This document shows, piece after piece, positions 7,859 to 15,953 of a stretch of 22,894 nt of DNA. How positions within the stretch are numbered: the stretch's first letter is position 1; each line of letters begins with the position of its first letter. The notes under the pieces were generated by a model, which was given only the letters and a program-made list of their open reading frames with translations, made no database searches and was not told where the DNA came from. The translations under genes and the position numbers were made by a program. This DNA comes from Chlamydiota bacterium (lineage in GTDB: Bacteria > Chlamydiota > Chlamydiia > Chlamydiales > SM23-39), in assembly GCA_027449725.1 (NCBI GenBank), contig DAIDLB010000025.1, positions 1 to 22,894 of the forward strand. The letters run 5' to 3'.

Positions 7859-9504
7859 TTGATTCCCTGCAATGCCTTGTTGATGATCCCTTCCGCTTCG
7901 TTCAGGATCTGTTGCAAATGGTCTTTGCTCAAAAAACTTTCGGCATAAATTTTATAGATCTCTTCCGTTCCGGAAGGACGCGCGGCAAACCAACCATGCT
8001 CTGTCATCACCTTGACCCCTCCAATCGGCGCTCCGTTGCCCGGAGCCATTGTCAAAATCGAGAGGATTTTTTCACCGGCCAATGTTTTTGAGGCGATCTG
8101 TTCCGAAGACAATTTCTTCAAAATCGCTTTTTGCTCGGCCGTCGCTTTCGCATCAATCCGATCGTAAAACGATTCCCCAAACTCGCCGGTCAAATCGCGA
8201 TAGAGCTCTCCCGGATCTTTTCCCATCTTTGCCGTGATCTCGGCAGAGAGAAGCGCCGGAACAATCCCATCCTTATCCGTTGTCCAGACCGATCCATCGA
8301 AGCGCAAGAACGCAGCTCCCGCGCTCTCCTCGCCGCCAAAGCCCAGCTCTCCGGTTAATAGGCCATCGACAAACCACTTAAAGCCAACCGGAACCTCGTA
8401 AAGTCGCCGCTTCAGCTTGTTTGCGACCGCATCGATCATCCGACTACTCACCAGCGTCTTGCCAATACCGGCTTCCCGTTTCCACTCCGGCCGATGTTGG
8501 AATAGATAAAAAATCATGGCGGACAAATAGTGATTGGGCGGCATCAACCCGACGCTTTTCGTCACAATGCCGTGCCGGTCGTGGTCCGTATCGCAGGCAA
8601 ACGCGATGTCGAACCGGTCTTTCAAGCCGAGAAGCCTGTGCATCGCATACGGCGAAGAGGGGTCCATCCGGATTTTCCCATCCCAATCCACGGTCATAAA
8701 AGAAAACGAGGGGTCGACGACATCATTCACAACAGTCAAATTCAACCGATACCTTTTGGCGATCGGCTGCCAATAGTCGATCCCTGCACCGCCCAACGGA
8801 TCGACACCGAGCGTCAAACCCGCCTTCTGAATCGCGGAAAAGTCGATGACGTTTTCCAAGTCGCCGACATAGGCGTTGAGATAGTCGTGGTGATGCGTCG
8901 TTGCCGCCCGCATGGCTTTCGCGAAAGGCAGACGCTTTACCTCAGCAAGCTGGCTCCTCAGCAATTCATTCGCCCTGGCTTCGATCCATTGCGTCGTCGC
9001 TACATCGGCAGGGCCGCCTGTCGGCGGATCGTATTTGAAGCCTCCCTCCTGCGGAGGATTGTGCGACGGCGTAATCACGATGCCATCGGCGAGATGCGTT
9101 TTTTTTTCGCGATTGTGCACCAAAATGGCATGGGAAACCACCGGTGTCGGCGTATATTTGCTCGTTTTGGAGAGCATTACATCCACTCCATTTGCCGCGA
9201 GCACTTCCATTGCGCTTTCAAATGCAGGCTCAGACAGGGCATGCGTATCGATCCCCAAAAAAAGGGGACCCGAAATATTTTGCTGTTTACGATACTCGCA
9301 AATCGCTTGCGTAATCGCCAAAATATGCGCTTCATTGAACGAGCGGTGAAACGAACTGCCCCGATGTCCGGAGGTTCCGAACTGCACAAGCTGTTCTTGT
9401 ATATCAGGATCAGGGGCCTCGCTGAAATAAGCCGCCTGCAATTTTTTCGGATCTATCAACACAGAGGAATCTGCCGGTTTGCCGGCCAAAGGATGAATGC
9501 GCAT
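7855..9504 (-). CDS. pgm: Phosphoglucomutase (alpha-D-glucose phosphate-specific)
   Basis: Interconverts glucose-1-phosphate and glucose-6-phosphate, linking glycogen to glycolysis and to nucleotide-sugar synthesis. 549 residues, close to E. coli Pgm (546). Early motif FGTSGHRGS at 42-50. The phosphoserine is S147 in TPSHNP (E. coli S146). The metal loop is DTDHDRHG, the sugar-binding loop GEESAGAAF, and the C-terminal phosphate site RPSGTEEIYK. I chose the third of three close in-frame ATGs (9516, 9510, 9504) because MRIHPLAGKPAD aligns with the family N-terminus and GGAA lies 6 nt ahead; the other two are possible. It is the first gene of a two-gene operon, overlapping glgP by 4 nt. Its glucose-1-P could also feed sugar activation for the divergent epimerase operon. 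Confidence 0.96.
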   Translation of the reverse strand: MRIHPLAGKPADSSVLIDPKKLQAAYFSEAPDPDIQEQLVQFGTSGHRGSSFHRSFNEAHILAITQAICEYRKQQNISGPLFLGIDTHALSEPAFESAMEVLAANGVDVMLSKTSKYTPTPVVSHAILVHNREKKTHLADGIVITPSHNPPQEGGFKYDPPTGGPADVATTQWIEARANELLRSQLAEVKRLPFAKAMRAATTHHHDYLNAYVGDLENVIDFSAIQKAGLTLGVDPLGGAGIDYWQPIAKRYRLNLTVVNDVVDPSFSFMTVDWDGKIRMDPSSPYAMHRLLGLKDRFDIAFACDTDHDRHGIVTKSVGLMPPNHYLSAMIFYLFQHRPEWKREAGIGKTLVSSRMIDAVANKLKRRLYEVPVGFKWFVDGLLTGELGFGGEESAGAAFLRFDGSVWTTDKDGIVPALLSAEITAKMGKDPGELYRDLTGEFGESFYDRIDAKATAEQKAILKKLSSEQIASKTLAGEKILSILTMAPGNGAPIGGVKVMTEHGWFAARPSGTEEIYKIYAESFLSKDHLQQILNEAEGIINKALQGIK

Positions 9505-9608
9505 AGCCATTTCCATGCCACATCAGAGAGATCGCATCAAACATTTCTTGATTCGAATATTCCCATTCCATTAACTTCCGTTCTCTAACATTGGATAAGG
9601 GTCTTTTA

Positions 9609-10589
9609 ATGCATGTATTCGTTCCTGGCGGCGCCGGTTACGTCGGCTCCAGATTGGTTCCCGCCCTTCTTGCAAAGGGTCACTTCGTCACAGTCTACGA
9701 TCTTTTTCTCTATGGAGAAAACCTTCCCGAAAATCCTCGCTTGAACCAAATCAAGGGCGATATCCGCGACCTCCCTTTGATGGAAAAAGCGATCGCAGGA
9801 TGCGACGCCGTCATCCATCTTGCCTGCATCTCGAATGATCCGAGCTTCGAGCTCAATCCTCAGCTCGGCAAATCGATCAATCTCGACTGCTTTGAGCCAT
9901 TTGTCGAAATCGCAAAAAAAGCGGGCGTGAAACGCTTCATTTACGCATCCTCTTCCTCCGTTTACGGCGTGAAGTCCGAGCCGAACGTAACAGAAGAAAT
10001 GTCTCTGGAGCCTTTGACGGATTACTCCTTGTTCAAAGCCGAGTGCGAGAAATTACTCTTGAAACATGCCTCGGATGAATTTATCTGCACCATTCTCCGA
10101 CCCGCCACCGTCTGCGGCTATGCACCGCGCCAACGCCTCGATGTCGTCGTCAATATCCTCACCAATCTCGCATACCACACGGGGAAAGTGAAGGTGACCG
10201 GCGGTTCCCAGATGCGCCCCAATATCCACATCGAAGATATGGTCAGAGCCTATTTGCACGTCCTTGCATCGCCTGCGGAATTGATACAAAAAGAAATATT
10301 CAATGTCGGGCACGATAACCACACCGTGCTGGCCCTCGGCAAAATGGCTGAGCGCATTGTAAGCAAAAAAAAACCGGTCGACCTTGTCGTCGAACCAACA
10401 AATGATAATCGCTCCTACCACGTCTCTTCGGAAAAGATCGCAAAAAAGTTAGGGTTTAAACCTACTCACTCGATCGAAACCGCCATGGAAGATTTGGTAG
10501 CCGCTTTTGAAACGGGCAAGCTGCAAAACACGCTGACCGATAACCGATACTTCAACATCAAAACCATGCTGGCGGCAAATCTCCAATGA
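9609..10589 (+). CDS. NAD-dependent epimerase/dehydratase (extended SDR), first of tandem pair
   Basis: 326-residue extended short-chain dehydrogenase, the kind that acts on nucleotide sugars. The NAD-binding Rossmann motif is GGAGYVG (7-13). The catalytic Ser is in YASSSSVYG (about 112-120), and the Tyr/Lys pair is Y139 and K143 in YSLFK. Substrate residues cannot be read by eye, so 4-epimerase, 3,5-epimerase-like or dehydratase activity are all open. The start at 9609 is chosen because AAGGG (9597-9601) lies 7 nt ahead and the protein then begins MHVFVPGGAG, as expected for the fold. An upstream TTG (9591) is less likely. The gene is divergent from pgm and opens a four-gene operon. Its stop overlaps the next start by 4 nt (ATGA). 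Confidence 0.9.
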   Translation: MHVFVPGGAGYVGSRLVPALLAKGHFVTVYDLFLYGENLPENPRLNQIKGDIRDLPLMEKAIAGCDAVIHLACISNDPSFELNPQLGKSINLDCFEPFVEIAKKAGVKRFIYASSSSVYGVKSEPNVTEEMSLEPLTDYSLFKAECEKLLLKHASDEFICTILRPATVCGYAPRQRLDVVVNILTNLAYHTGKVKVTGGSQMRPNIHIEDMVRAYLHVLASPAELIQKEIFNVGHDNHTVLALGKMAERIVSKKKPVDLVVEPTNDNRSYHVSSEKIAKKLGFKPTHSIETAMEDLVAAFETGKLQNTLTDNRYFNIKTMLAANLQ

Positions 10590-11593
10590 ATGTAAATCCG
10601 CTTTACAAACGCGTTGTCATTACGGGCGGGGCCGGCTTCATCGGAAGCCACCTGACCGACCTCCTTTTGAGCAAAGGCCACTCCGTGACTGTCGTTGACA
10701 ATCTTTGCGGCGGCTGGATGAAGAACCTAACCGAAGCTCAAAAGCACCCTCAGTTCCGCTTTATCCACGCCGACATTCGCGACCGAAGCACTTTGCAAGG
10801 GATTTTCGAGGGCACCCAATGGGTATTCCATCTGGCGGCACTGGCCGATATCGTCCCTTCAATCGAAAAGCCGCGCGACTACTTTGAAACGAATGTGGAT
10901 GGAACGTTTAACATCCTGGAAGCTGCGAAACAAGCAGGCGTCGAACGGTTTCTTTACGCGGCCTCTTCTTCATGCTATGGAATTGCAAAACAATATCCGA
11001 CGCCCGAGACGGCCCCAGCCGATCCGCAATATCCCTACGCGCTGACAAAATACTTGGGGGAACAACTGGTGCTCCACTGGGCGCAGGTGTATAAATTGCC
11101 GGCGCTCTCGCTCCGGCTCTTCAACGTGTTTGGACCGAGATCCCGAACAACCGGTGTTTACGGCGCCGTATTCGGGGTGTTTTTAGCGCAAAAATTGCGT
11201 GGAAAGCCCTATACGGTTGTAGGCGATGGCAGTCAGACGCGCGACTTTACCTATGTCGGCGACGTTGCCGACGCCTTTTATACAGCTGCTCTCTCGAACC
11301 TCTCCAATGAATTCATGAATGTGGGCAGCTCAGGACATTATAGCGTCAACCGGCTGATCGAGCTGCTCGGCGGACCTGTCGCCTACATCCCCAAACGTCC
11401 CGGCGAACCCGATTGCACCTTTGCCGATGTATCCAAAATCCAAAGACTTCTCGGCTGGAAGGCAAAGGTTCCTTTCGAAGAAGGAATCAAGCGGCTTCTC
11501 GATCGGATTGACGACTTTCGAGACGCGCCTCTTTGGGATCCGGAATCGATTCAGGAAGCAACCAAAAGCTGGTTTCAATACCTCCAAAAATAG
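10586..11593 (+). CDS. NAD-dependent sugar epimerase (UDP-glucose 4-epimerase-like SDR), second of tandem pair
   Basis: 335-residue extended SDR. NAD motif GGAGFIG (14-20), the acidic residue after beta-2 in VVDNL (D38), Ser in AASSSCYG (about 126-132), and the pair Y151/K155 in YALTK. The stretch RLFNVFGPRSR and the motif DFTYVGDVADA are typical of UDP-hexose or UDP-HexNAc 4-epimerases. A short extra C-terminal tail (about 310-335, Trp/Asp-rich) is less usual. It overlaps the previous SDR by 4 nt. With a different, only distantly similar SDR just upstream, the two probably carry out separate steps on one nucleotide sugar rather than being a recent duplication. The exact substrate is unknown. 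Confidence 0.9.
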   Translation: MNVNPLYKRVVITGGAGFIGSHLTDLLLSKGHSVTVVDNLCGGWMKNLTEAQKHPQFRFIHADIRDRSTLQGIFEGTQWVFHLAALADIVPSIEKPRDYFETNVDGTFNILEAAKQAGVERFLYAASSSCYGIAKQYPTPETAPADPQYPYALTKYLGEQLVLHWAQVYKLPALSLRLFNVFGPRSRTTGVYGAVFGVFLAQKLRGKPYTVVGDGSQTRDFTYVGDVADAFYTAALSNLSNEFMNVGSSGHYSVNRLIELLGGPVAYIPKRPGEPDCTFADVSKIQRLLGWKAKVPFEEGIKRLLDRIDDFRDAPLWDPESIQEATKSWFQYLQK

Positions 11594-11599
11594 GTGTTT

Positions 11600-12199
11600 A
11601 TGTTTGATACCCGTTTCAAAGAATTAGCAGCCTCCGTCCGGACTTGCAGCTACACTTCTAAACAAGGCTCTCTCACAGCGGAAGAAGCGCTGGCAGAGGC
11701 GCATCATCTGATTCGGAACACAAGGCAAAACGGCGGAATCGTCTACGTCGTCGGCAACGGAGGCAGCGCGGGGATCGCATCGCATTTCAGCAACGATTTG
11801 ATGAAGGCGCTGCAAGTGCCGTCTCAAACTTTTTACGATTCAAATCTTCTGACCTGCCTTGCCAATGATATCGGCTACCAAAATATTTTCTCCTATCCTC
11901 TTGAACAGCTGCTGAAATCCCACGATCTCCTTGTTGCAATCAGCAGTTCGGGACAATCTCCGAATATCCTCAATGCGGCGGAAACGGTTCGCTCGAAAGG
12001 CGCCGGGTTAGTCACCCTAACCGGATTCAATGCCTCGAATCCCCTCCGATCAAAGGGAGATCTCAATTTTTGGATCGACCGCAAAGATTACGGTCTTGTA
12101 GAGACCGCCCATTTTTTTCTCCTCCATACGATGATTGACAGCTGGAACAAACAGGTACCCGATGAGCCAAAAATCAGTAGACGCCCATTACATCGCTAA
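11600..12199 (+). CDS. SIS-domain phosphosugar isomerase, GmhA-like
   Basis: 199-residue SIS protein similar to phosphoheptose isomerase, which converts sedoheptulose-7-phosphate to heptose-7-phosphate. GNGGSA at 52-57 and SSSGQS at 115-120 are the two phosphosugar loops. H62 and D66 fall near the GmhA metal ligands (E. coli H61 and E65, so Glu is replaced by Asp). H171 and H176 in ETAHFFLLH match the C-terminal histidine region. The start ATG at 11600 has AGGTG just upstream; GTG 11594 directly after the previous stop is an alternative. The 3' end overlaps the next gene by 38 nt. GmhA-like function fits the neighbouring kinase/nucleotidyltransferase, but other ketose-aldose phosphate isomerases are possible. 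I leave the gene symbol blank for that reason. Confidence 0.85.
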   Translation: MFDTRFKELAASVRTCSYTSKQGSLTAEEALAEAHHLIRNTRQNGGIVYVVGNGGSAGIASHFSNDLMKALQVPSQTFYDSNLLTCLANDIGYQNIFSYPLEQLLKSHDLLVAISSSGQSPNILNAAETVRSKGAGLVTLTGFNASNPLRSKGDLNFWIDRKDYGLVETAHFFLLHTMIDSWNKQVPDEPKISRRPLHR

Positions 12200-13715
12200 A
12201 ATCAAATCGCTCCAAGAGATCGAAGTCCTGCTGGAGAGAGCCAGACAAAAGGGATTGAGGATTATCCAATGCCACGGCGTTTTCGACCTTCTCCATCCAG
12301 GCCACTTGCGCCATTTCCGCGAAGCGAAAGCGCAAGGCGATCTCCTTGTCGTCTCTATCACTCCCGATCGGTTCGTCAATAAGGGCCCCGGGCGTCCGGC
12401 CTTCCCGGAACACCTAAGGCTCGAATCGCTCGCCGCTCTCGCCGACATCGATTATGTTGTTTTAAATGACACTCCAGACGCAATTTCGGCCATCCAGAAA
12501 ATCCGCCCAGCCCTCTATGTCAAAGGGAGCGAATATGCCAACCACGCGGCTGACGTAACAGGAAAGATCTCCGAAGAAGCGACAGCCGTGGCGCGAAACG
12601 GCGGCAACATCTTTTACACGAACGATATTGTTTTTTCGTCCTCTTCTCTTTTAAATAAATACTTCGATTCCGTGCCTAAAGAAGTGGCCGAATTTCTGGA
12701 GAAATTTAAAAAGCGGTATTCAGCGGATGAACTCTTAGAAAAACTTGATGTCTTATCCACGCTGAAGGTGCTTGTCATTGGCGATGCGATCGTTGATGAA
12801 TATCAATATACGGAACCACTAGGCCAATCCGGAAAAGGGATCCATATGGTTGCTCGGTGTCAAGACAAAGAGACCTTTCTCGGCGGCTCCCTGATCATCG
12901 CAAATCATGTAGCTCAGTTTGCCAAAGAAGTCACCCTGATTACTGCTATAGGACGCGATTGCTCTTATTCGAATTTTATCTCTCGCAACCTCGATCCTAG
13001 AATTGCACCGCACTACACTATTCTCGAAGATTCTCAAACGCTTGTAAAAAAGCGCTATGTCATTAGGGACGGCAAGGTGCTGACAAAATTGTTTGAAACC
13101 TACTCAGGCCAGGAAGAGCCGCTAAGGCATCACCAAACAACCCAAATCGTTGATTTTTTGCAAAAGAACGCAAAATCCTACGATTTGATCCTAACATGCG
13201 ATTTTGGAAATGGATTTACCAATCCTATTTTGATCGATGCTATTTCCAGTATGCCATCCTTTGTCGCCTTAAACGCGCAGACAAATAGCGGCAATCGCGG
13301 TTTTAACGTGGTCACAAATTACAGAAGAGCCGACTACATTTCCCTAAATGAGCCAGAACTACGTCTCTCTGCCCACGATAAAACGAGCTCCCTTTCAGGA
13401 CTTGCCGCGGATATCTGCCAGCTTCTGAACGCATCCTCTCTTTGTGTTACTCGCGGCATCCAGGGAGTTGCCTGTTACACCTCTTCAGGAAAACTGATTC
13501 GGATTCCTGCTCTTGCTACAAATAGCGTTGACCGGATCGGGGCCGGAGACGCTTTTCTTTCGCTTTCCTCTCTTTGCATGGCAAAAAAATTCCCCCCGAT
13601 TATTGGGGGGTTCCTGGGGTCAGTCGCAGCCGCGATGAACGTTCAAATGATCGGAAATCAAGAAGCCGTCAAAAAAGTACAGCTTAGCAAATATCTCATT
13701 CGACTAATGAAGTGA
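12162..13715 (+). CDS. Fused nucleotidyltransferase-PfkB sugar kinase (HldE-like, reversed domain order)
   Basis: 517-residue bifunctional protein. The N-terminal cytidylyltransferase-fold domain (about 33-165) has GVFDLLHPGH with HPGH at 45-48, plus SITPDRFVNKGPGRPAF. A linker follows (165-195). The C-terminal PfkB-type kinase (about 200-517) has GGSLIIANHVA near 240 and DRIGAGDAF with catalytic D463. Canonical HldE, which makes ADP-heptose from heptose-7-phosphate, has the kinase first and the nucleotidyltransferase second, so the order is reversed here. Start 12162 has AGG 6 nt upstream; a TTG at 12135 is less likely. It overlaps the SIS gene by 38 nt. G+C drops within the gene (34/60 at 12301-12360 against 23/60 at 13141-13200). 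It probably activates a sugar as NDP-sugar after phosphorylation; the sugar is inferred to be a heptose or similar. Confidence 0.88.
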   Translation: MSQKSVDAHYIAKIKSLQEIEVLLERARQKGLRIIQCHGVFDLLHPGHLRHFREAKAQGDLLVVSITPDRFVNKGPGRPAFPEHLRLESLAALADIDYVVLNDTPDAISAIQKIRPALYVKGSEYANHAADVTGKISEEATAVARNGGNIFYTNDIVFSSSSLLNKYFDSVPKEVAEFLEKFKKRYSADELLEKLDVLSTLKVLVIGDAIVDEYQYTEPLGQSGKGIHMVARCQDKETFLGGSLIIANHVAQFAKEVTLITAIGRDCSYSNFISRNLDPRIAPHYTILEDSQTLVKKRYVIRDGKVLTKLFETYSGQEEPLRHHQTTQIVDFLQKNAKSYDLILTCDFGNGFTNPILIDAISSMPSFVALNAQTNSGNRGFNVVTNYRRADYISLNEPELRLSAHDKTSSLSGLAADICQLLNASSLCVTRGIQGVACYTSSGKLIRIPALATNSVDRIGAGDAFLSLSSLCMAKKFPPIIGGFLGSVAAAMNVQMIGNQEAVKKVQLSKYLIRLMK

Positions 13716-13729
13716 TTAAGATAATCACT
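13711..13729. terminator. Palindrome holding both stop codons of convergent genes
   Basis: AGTGATTA (13711-13718) and TAATCACT (13722-13729) are perfect 8-nt inverted arms with a 3-nt loop AGA. The plus-strand stop TGA (13713-13715) and the minus-strand stop (13725-13727) both lie in the arms. It may act as a weak bidirectional terminator for the two operons. The stem is A/T-rich and no clear T-run follows, so this is tentative. Confidence 0.35.
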
Positions 13730-14384
13730 CAAAATAAATAAAAGAATAGTCGCCCGTGTATTTTGCCTGCTGAAACCACCATTCCCACTCTTTGGGTGTG
13801 CAAAATGATTCGCATGTCAATTGCCAATAAAGGAGATTAGCTTTTTCCTCTTCATTGCGATACGATTCGACAACGAGATATTTCTGTTTTCCTACACGCT
13901 CCATCTCACGCAATGCCTGGTCAAGTTCATAACAATAGAGGTTGTGCAAAGTATTGATTGAAATGACCAAATCGAAATGGTCATCGGGAAACGGAAGCTT
14001 GTCTGCGCCCGCATGCACCAAAAACGGGCGAGCTTCTTCTTTTGCATGTTCGATCGCGTATTTGGAAATATCGACTCCCTGAACTTCTAGACCGGGAACT
14101 TCCTGCATCAAATCGTAAAGAAGAAAGGCTTTTCCGCAACCCACATCGAGAACCCGATCACCTTTTTTCAATTTGTAATGAGATGCAAGCTGTTTGGCCA
14201 CTGTCTGCCACCTTCCATCGTATTTAAATCCACCGTACCCTACTTTTCGGTCTCCATCCCAGTAATCTTTGTCGAATAGTTTTGCCAGCTTAGCTGCCTC
14301 AGCTTTAGGGAACTCATTTACACGACCAAGATAATCTCTTTTCGTCTTCTTGTGGATGGAAGAAACAAAATCAATATACGCCAT
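13725..14384 (-). CDS. Class I SAM-dependent methyltransferase
   Basis: 219-residue Rossmann-fold methyltransferase. Motif I is VLDVGCGKAF (78-87), followed by an acidic residue in VQGVDIS (D105), then DKLPFPDDHFDLVIS as motif II-III. The N-terminal stretch YWDGDRKVGYGGFKYDGRW (41-59) is distinctive and I believe recurs in methyltransferases of glycan clusters, although I cannot check this. It probably O-, N- or C-methylates a sugar intermediate. It is the last gene of the eight-gene minus-strand operon and overlaps the APH-like gene by 14 nt. Its stop is 9 nt from the stop of the convergent operon. Confidence 0.9.
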   Translation of the reverse strand: MAYIDFVSSIHKKTKRDYLGRVNEFPKAEAAKLAKLFDKDYWDGDRKVGYGGFKYDGRWQTVAKQLASHYKLKKGDRVLDVGCGKAFLLYDLMQEVPGLEVQGVDISKYAIEHAKEEARPFLVHAGADKLPFPDDHFDLVISINTLHNLYCYELDQALREMERVGKQKYLVVESYRNEEEKANLLYWQLTCESFCTPKEWEWWFQQAKYTGDYSFIYFE

Positions 14385-15363
14385 GTCTTACCTCTGTCAT
14401 CTGTTGGAGTCTTTTTCGAGCAAGCATCAGTTGCTTTTCGAGATAATGAATTTCATCGGAATGAGAGAACCTTCGCCTATTCCTGCCAATCTTCGTGAAG
14501 CCGTTGAGAATAATGCAGCACCACTTCATTTGAATCGCCGGATAAATCCACTCAAATCGTTCGAAGAAATTCTCCGGTTCCTTTGTACAGTGTGCAAATG
14601 CATCTAAAATCCGCCTAAAATACCTCTTGGGAATCGGAATTTTGGGCTGACAGAAGAAATCGCTCACAGTTTTGCAAGGATCGTCCCACCCCGCATATTC
14701 AAAATCGATGAAGTAAAGCTGATTGCCTTGGAGAAGCGCATTATGAAAACCGAAATCGGACGGGCTAATGCAGCGGTTCGCCAAAGTGAGTGTATTTCTA
14801 TTTTCTCTTTCCAAAGCTGGCAAACACCGCTCTTTAAATTCAAACCATGTAGGCAATAGCTCATGATGAACAAACTGATGCAAATCCGATCCAGCATCTG
14901 TCGCTCTTTGAAGCCGTAAAATCCGGGTTTCAGTATTTTTTAGAACTTCCTCTATAGAAAAACAAGCCTCGGAAGCATTCGGCAGATGGATTCCTTCCGC
15001 TTTTCCCTCATTCAAGAGCTGAAAAAATGTAATGGTCTGATCGATGAGATCCTCATCGATTCGAACACGGCTTACCGGCAGAGCATCCACAAACGAATAA
15101 AGGGCGGCGTTAATCGGCTGAGAAATAGAGAGCGGTTTTGGAATTTGCCTCAGTCCGAGGCTCCAAGCATATTGCAGAAAAGAAAATTCGGTACGTAGGC
15201 GTGGCCGGAGATCCTGTTCATCTTGAAAATATTCCTTCAATACCAATGGAGACAAGTGCGCAAATTCCAATTTATAGACGCGATTGTTCGCGCCTCCCGC
15301 CAAAGGGAGAATGTGCATGGGCGAGGGGATCGGAAAATGACGAATAATCTGATCAAGATTCAT
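14371..15363 (-). CDS. APH/choline-kinase-like phosphotransferase
   Basis: 330-residue protein kinase-fold small-molecule kinase. It has a glycine-rich nucleotide loop GGANNRVYKL (23-32), the ATP lysine K43 in VLKEY, the catalytic loop SPSDFGFHNALL with D203 and N208, and the metal aspartate D220 in FIDFEYAGWDDP. The usual HGD of aminoglycoside phosphotransferases is PSD here, a substitution found in other family members. It is unlikely to be an antibiotic-resistance gene given the context; phosphorylation of a sugar, aminosugar or choline-like group for surface decoration is more plausible. It overlaps the HAD gene by 11 nt and the methyltransferase by 14 nt, so all three are probably translated in step. 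The substrate is unknown. Confidence 0.85.
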   Translation of the reverse strand: MNLDQIIRHFPIPSPMHILPLAGGANNRVYKLEFAHLSPLVLKEYFQDEQDLRPRLRTEFSFLQYAWSLGLRQIPKPLSISQPINAALYSFVDALPVSRVRIDEDLIDQTITFFQLLNEGKAEGIHLPNASEACFSIEEVLKNTETRILRLQRATDAGSDLHQFVHHELLPTWFEFKERCLPALERENRNTLTLANRCISPSDFGFHNALLQGNQLYFIDFEYAGWDDPCKTVSDFFCQPKIPIPKRYFRRILDAFAHCTKEPENFFERFEWIYPAIQMKWCCIILNGFTKIGRNRRRFSHSDEIHYLEKQLMLARKRLQQMTEVRHGVY

Positions 15364-15952
15364 AGGCAGAAAGTCGGAGGATTTTCACAACTTCCTCCCA
15401 GTTTTTGACAGATTCATAAGACTCTGATGGCCCTGAGCGACGATGGGGATCGAAAAGAATCTTCCGAACACCTTTCGGAAAATCGGCGTGCTCCAATACT
15501 TCGGGCAAATCATCGACGAACACCTCGCATCTTTCATGCGAAATTCGTTTGAGCTTTTCTTCGAGAGTGAGCTCAAAAAATGCAGGGGACAAAAAAGCAT
15601 GCTGCTTCAGCCACTCTTTTGCACTGCTATGCAAGTCATACGGAGGGCCTAAATAAGGGCACCTGGTTTTATGGCTGATGATATACGTAGGGATTTTCTT
15701 TTCTGCACAGAGAGCAAAAAAAGATGAAACCTCAGGATATGGTTGAGCGGAATCCATCTTGGCTCCGTACACGTAGCCTTGCAATTCTGTCCAAAGATCT
15801 TCCCTTCCACTGGATCGAAAATAATCGCGGATCGATCCTTTCGAAGGAGGCAGGTCCGATGGAATTAGATTTCTCTCAAGCGCCGCCAAGTAGAACACAC
15901 CCTCATAGGAGACAATCGTATTGTCGAAATCAACTCCAATCACAAGAGGCAT
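15353..15952 (-). CDS. HAD-superfamily hydrolase (probable phosphatase)
   Basis: 199-residue HAD protein. Motif I is DFDNT with nucleophile D8 and general acid D10. Motif II is the Ser in YIISHKT (S93). Motif III Lys is K133 or K135. Motif IV is VDDLPE (D147, D148). These are the residues expected for a phosphomonoesterase. It lacks the cysteine/histidine zinc loop typical of GmhB, so it is not a clear heptose-bisphosphate phosphatase, although it could fill that place in the pathway. It begins 2 nt after the dehydrogenase stop and overlaps the APH-like gene by 11 nt. The pairing of kinase and phosphatase suggests transient phosphorylation or removal of a phosphate from a sugar intermediate. 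Confidence 0.88.
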   Translation of the reverse strand: MPLVIGVDFDNTIVSYEGVFYLAALERNLIPSDLPPSKGSIRDYFRSSGREDLWTELQGYVYGAKMDSAQPYPEVSSFFALCAEKKIPTYIISHKTRCPYLGPPYDLHSSAKEWLKQHAFLSPAFFELTLEEKLKRISHERCEVFVDDLPEVLEHADFPKGVRKILFDPHRRSGPSESYESVKNWEEVVKILRLSAYES

Positions 15953-15953
15953 A

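Noticed and set aside
8530..9588. 352-codon plus-strand open frame opposite pgm
   Set aside because: The translation is Arg/His/Ile-rich with no motif, while pgm on the other strand is complete and matches its family end to end.
9517..9608. Promoters between pgm and the SDR operon
   Set aside because: Only weak boxes were found on either strand, with poor -35 or spacing. An ATTCGAAT palindrome is present but too short to interpret.
10365..10373. Nine-A run in the first SDR gene as a phase-variable tract
   Set aside because: It encodes Lys codons inside the frame near the C-terminus, and a run of this length in an A-rich codon context is expected by chance.
14371..15363. APH-like kinase as an antibiotic-resistance gene
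   Set aside because: It sits inside a coupled sugar operon, and its catalytic loop (PSD rather than HGD) and context fit metabolite phosphorylation better.
15353..15952. HAD protein as GmhB
   Set aside because: It has the HAD catalytic residues but lacks the Cys/His zinc loop and the DRDG motif I of GmhB.
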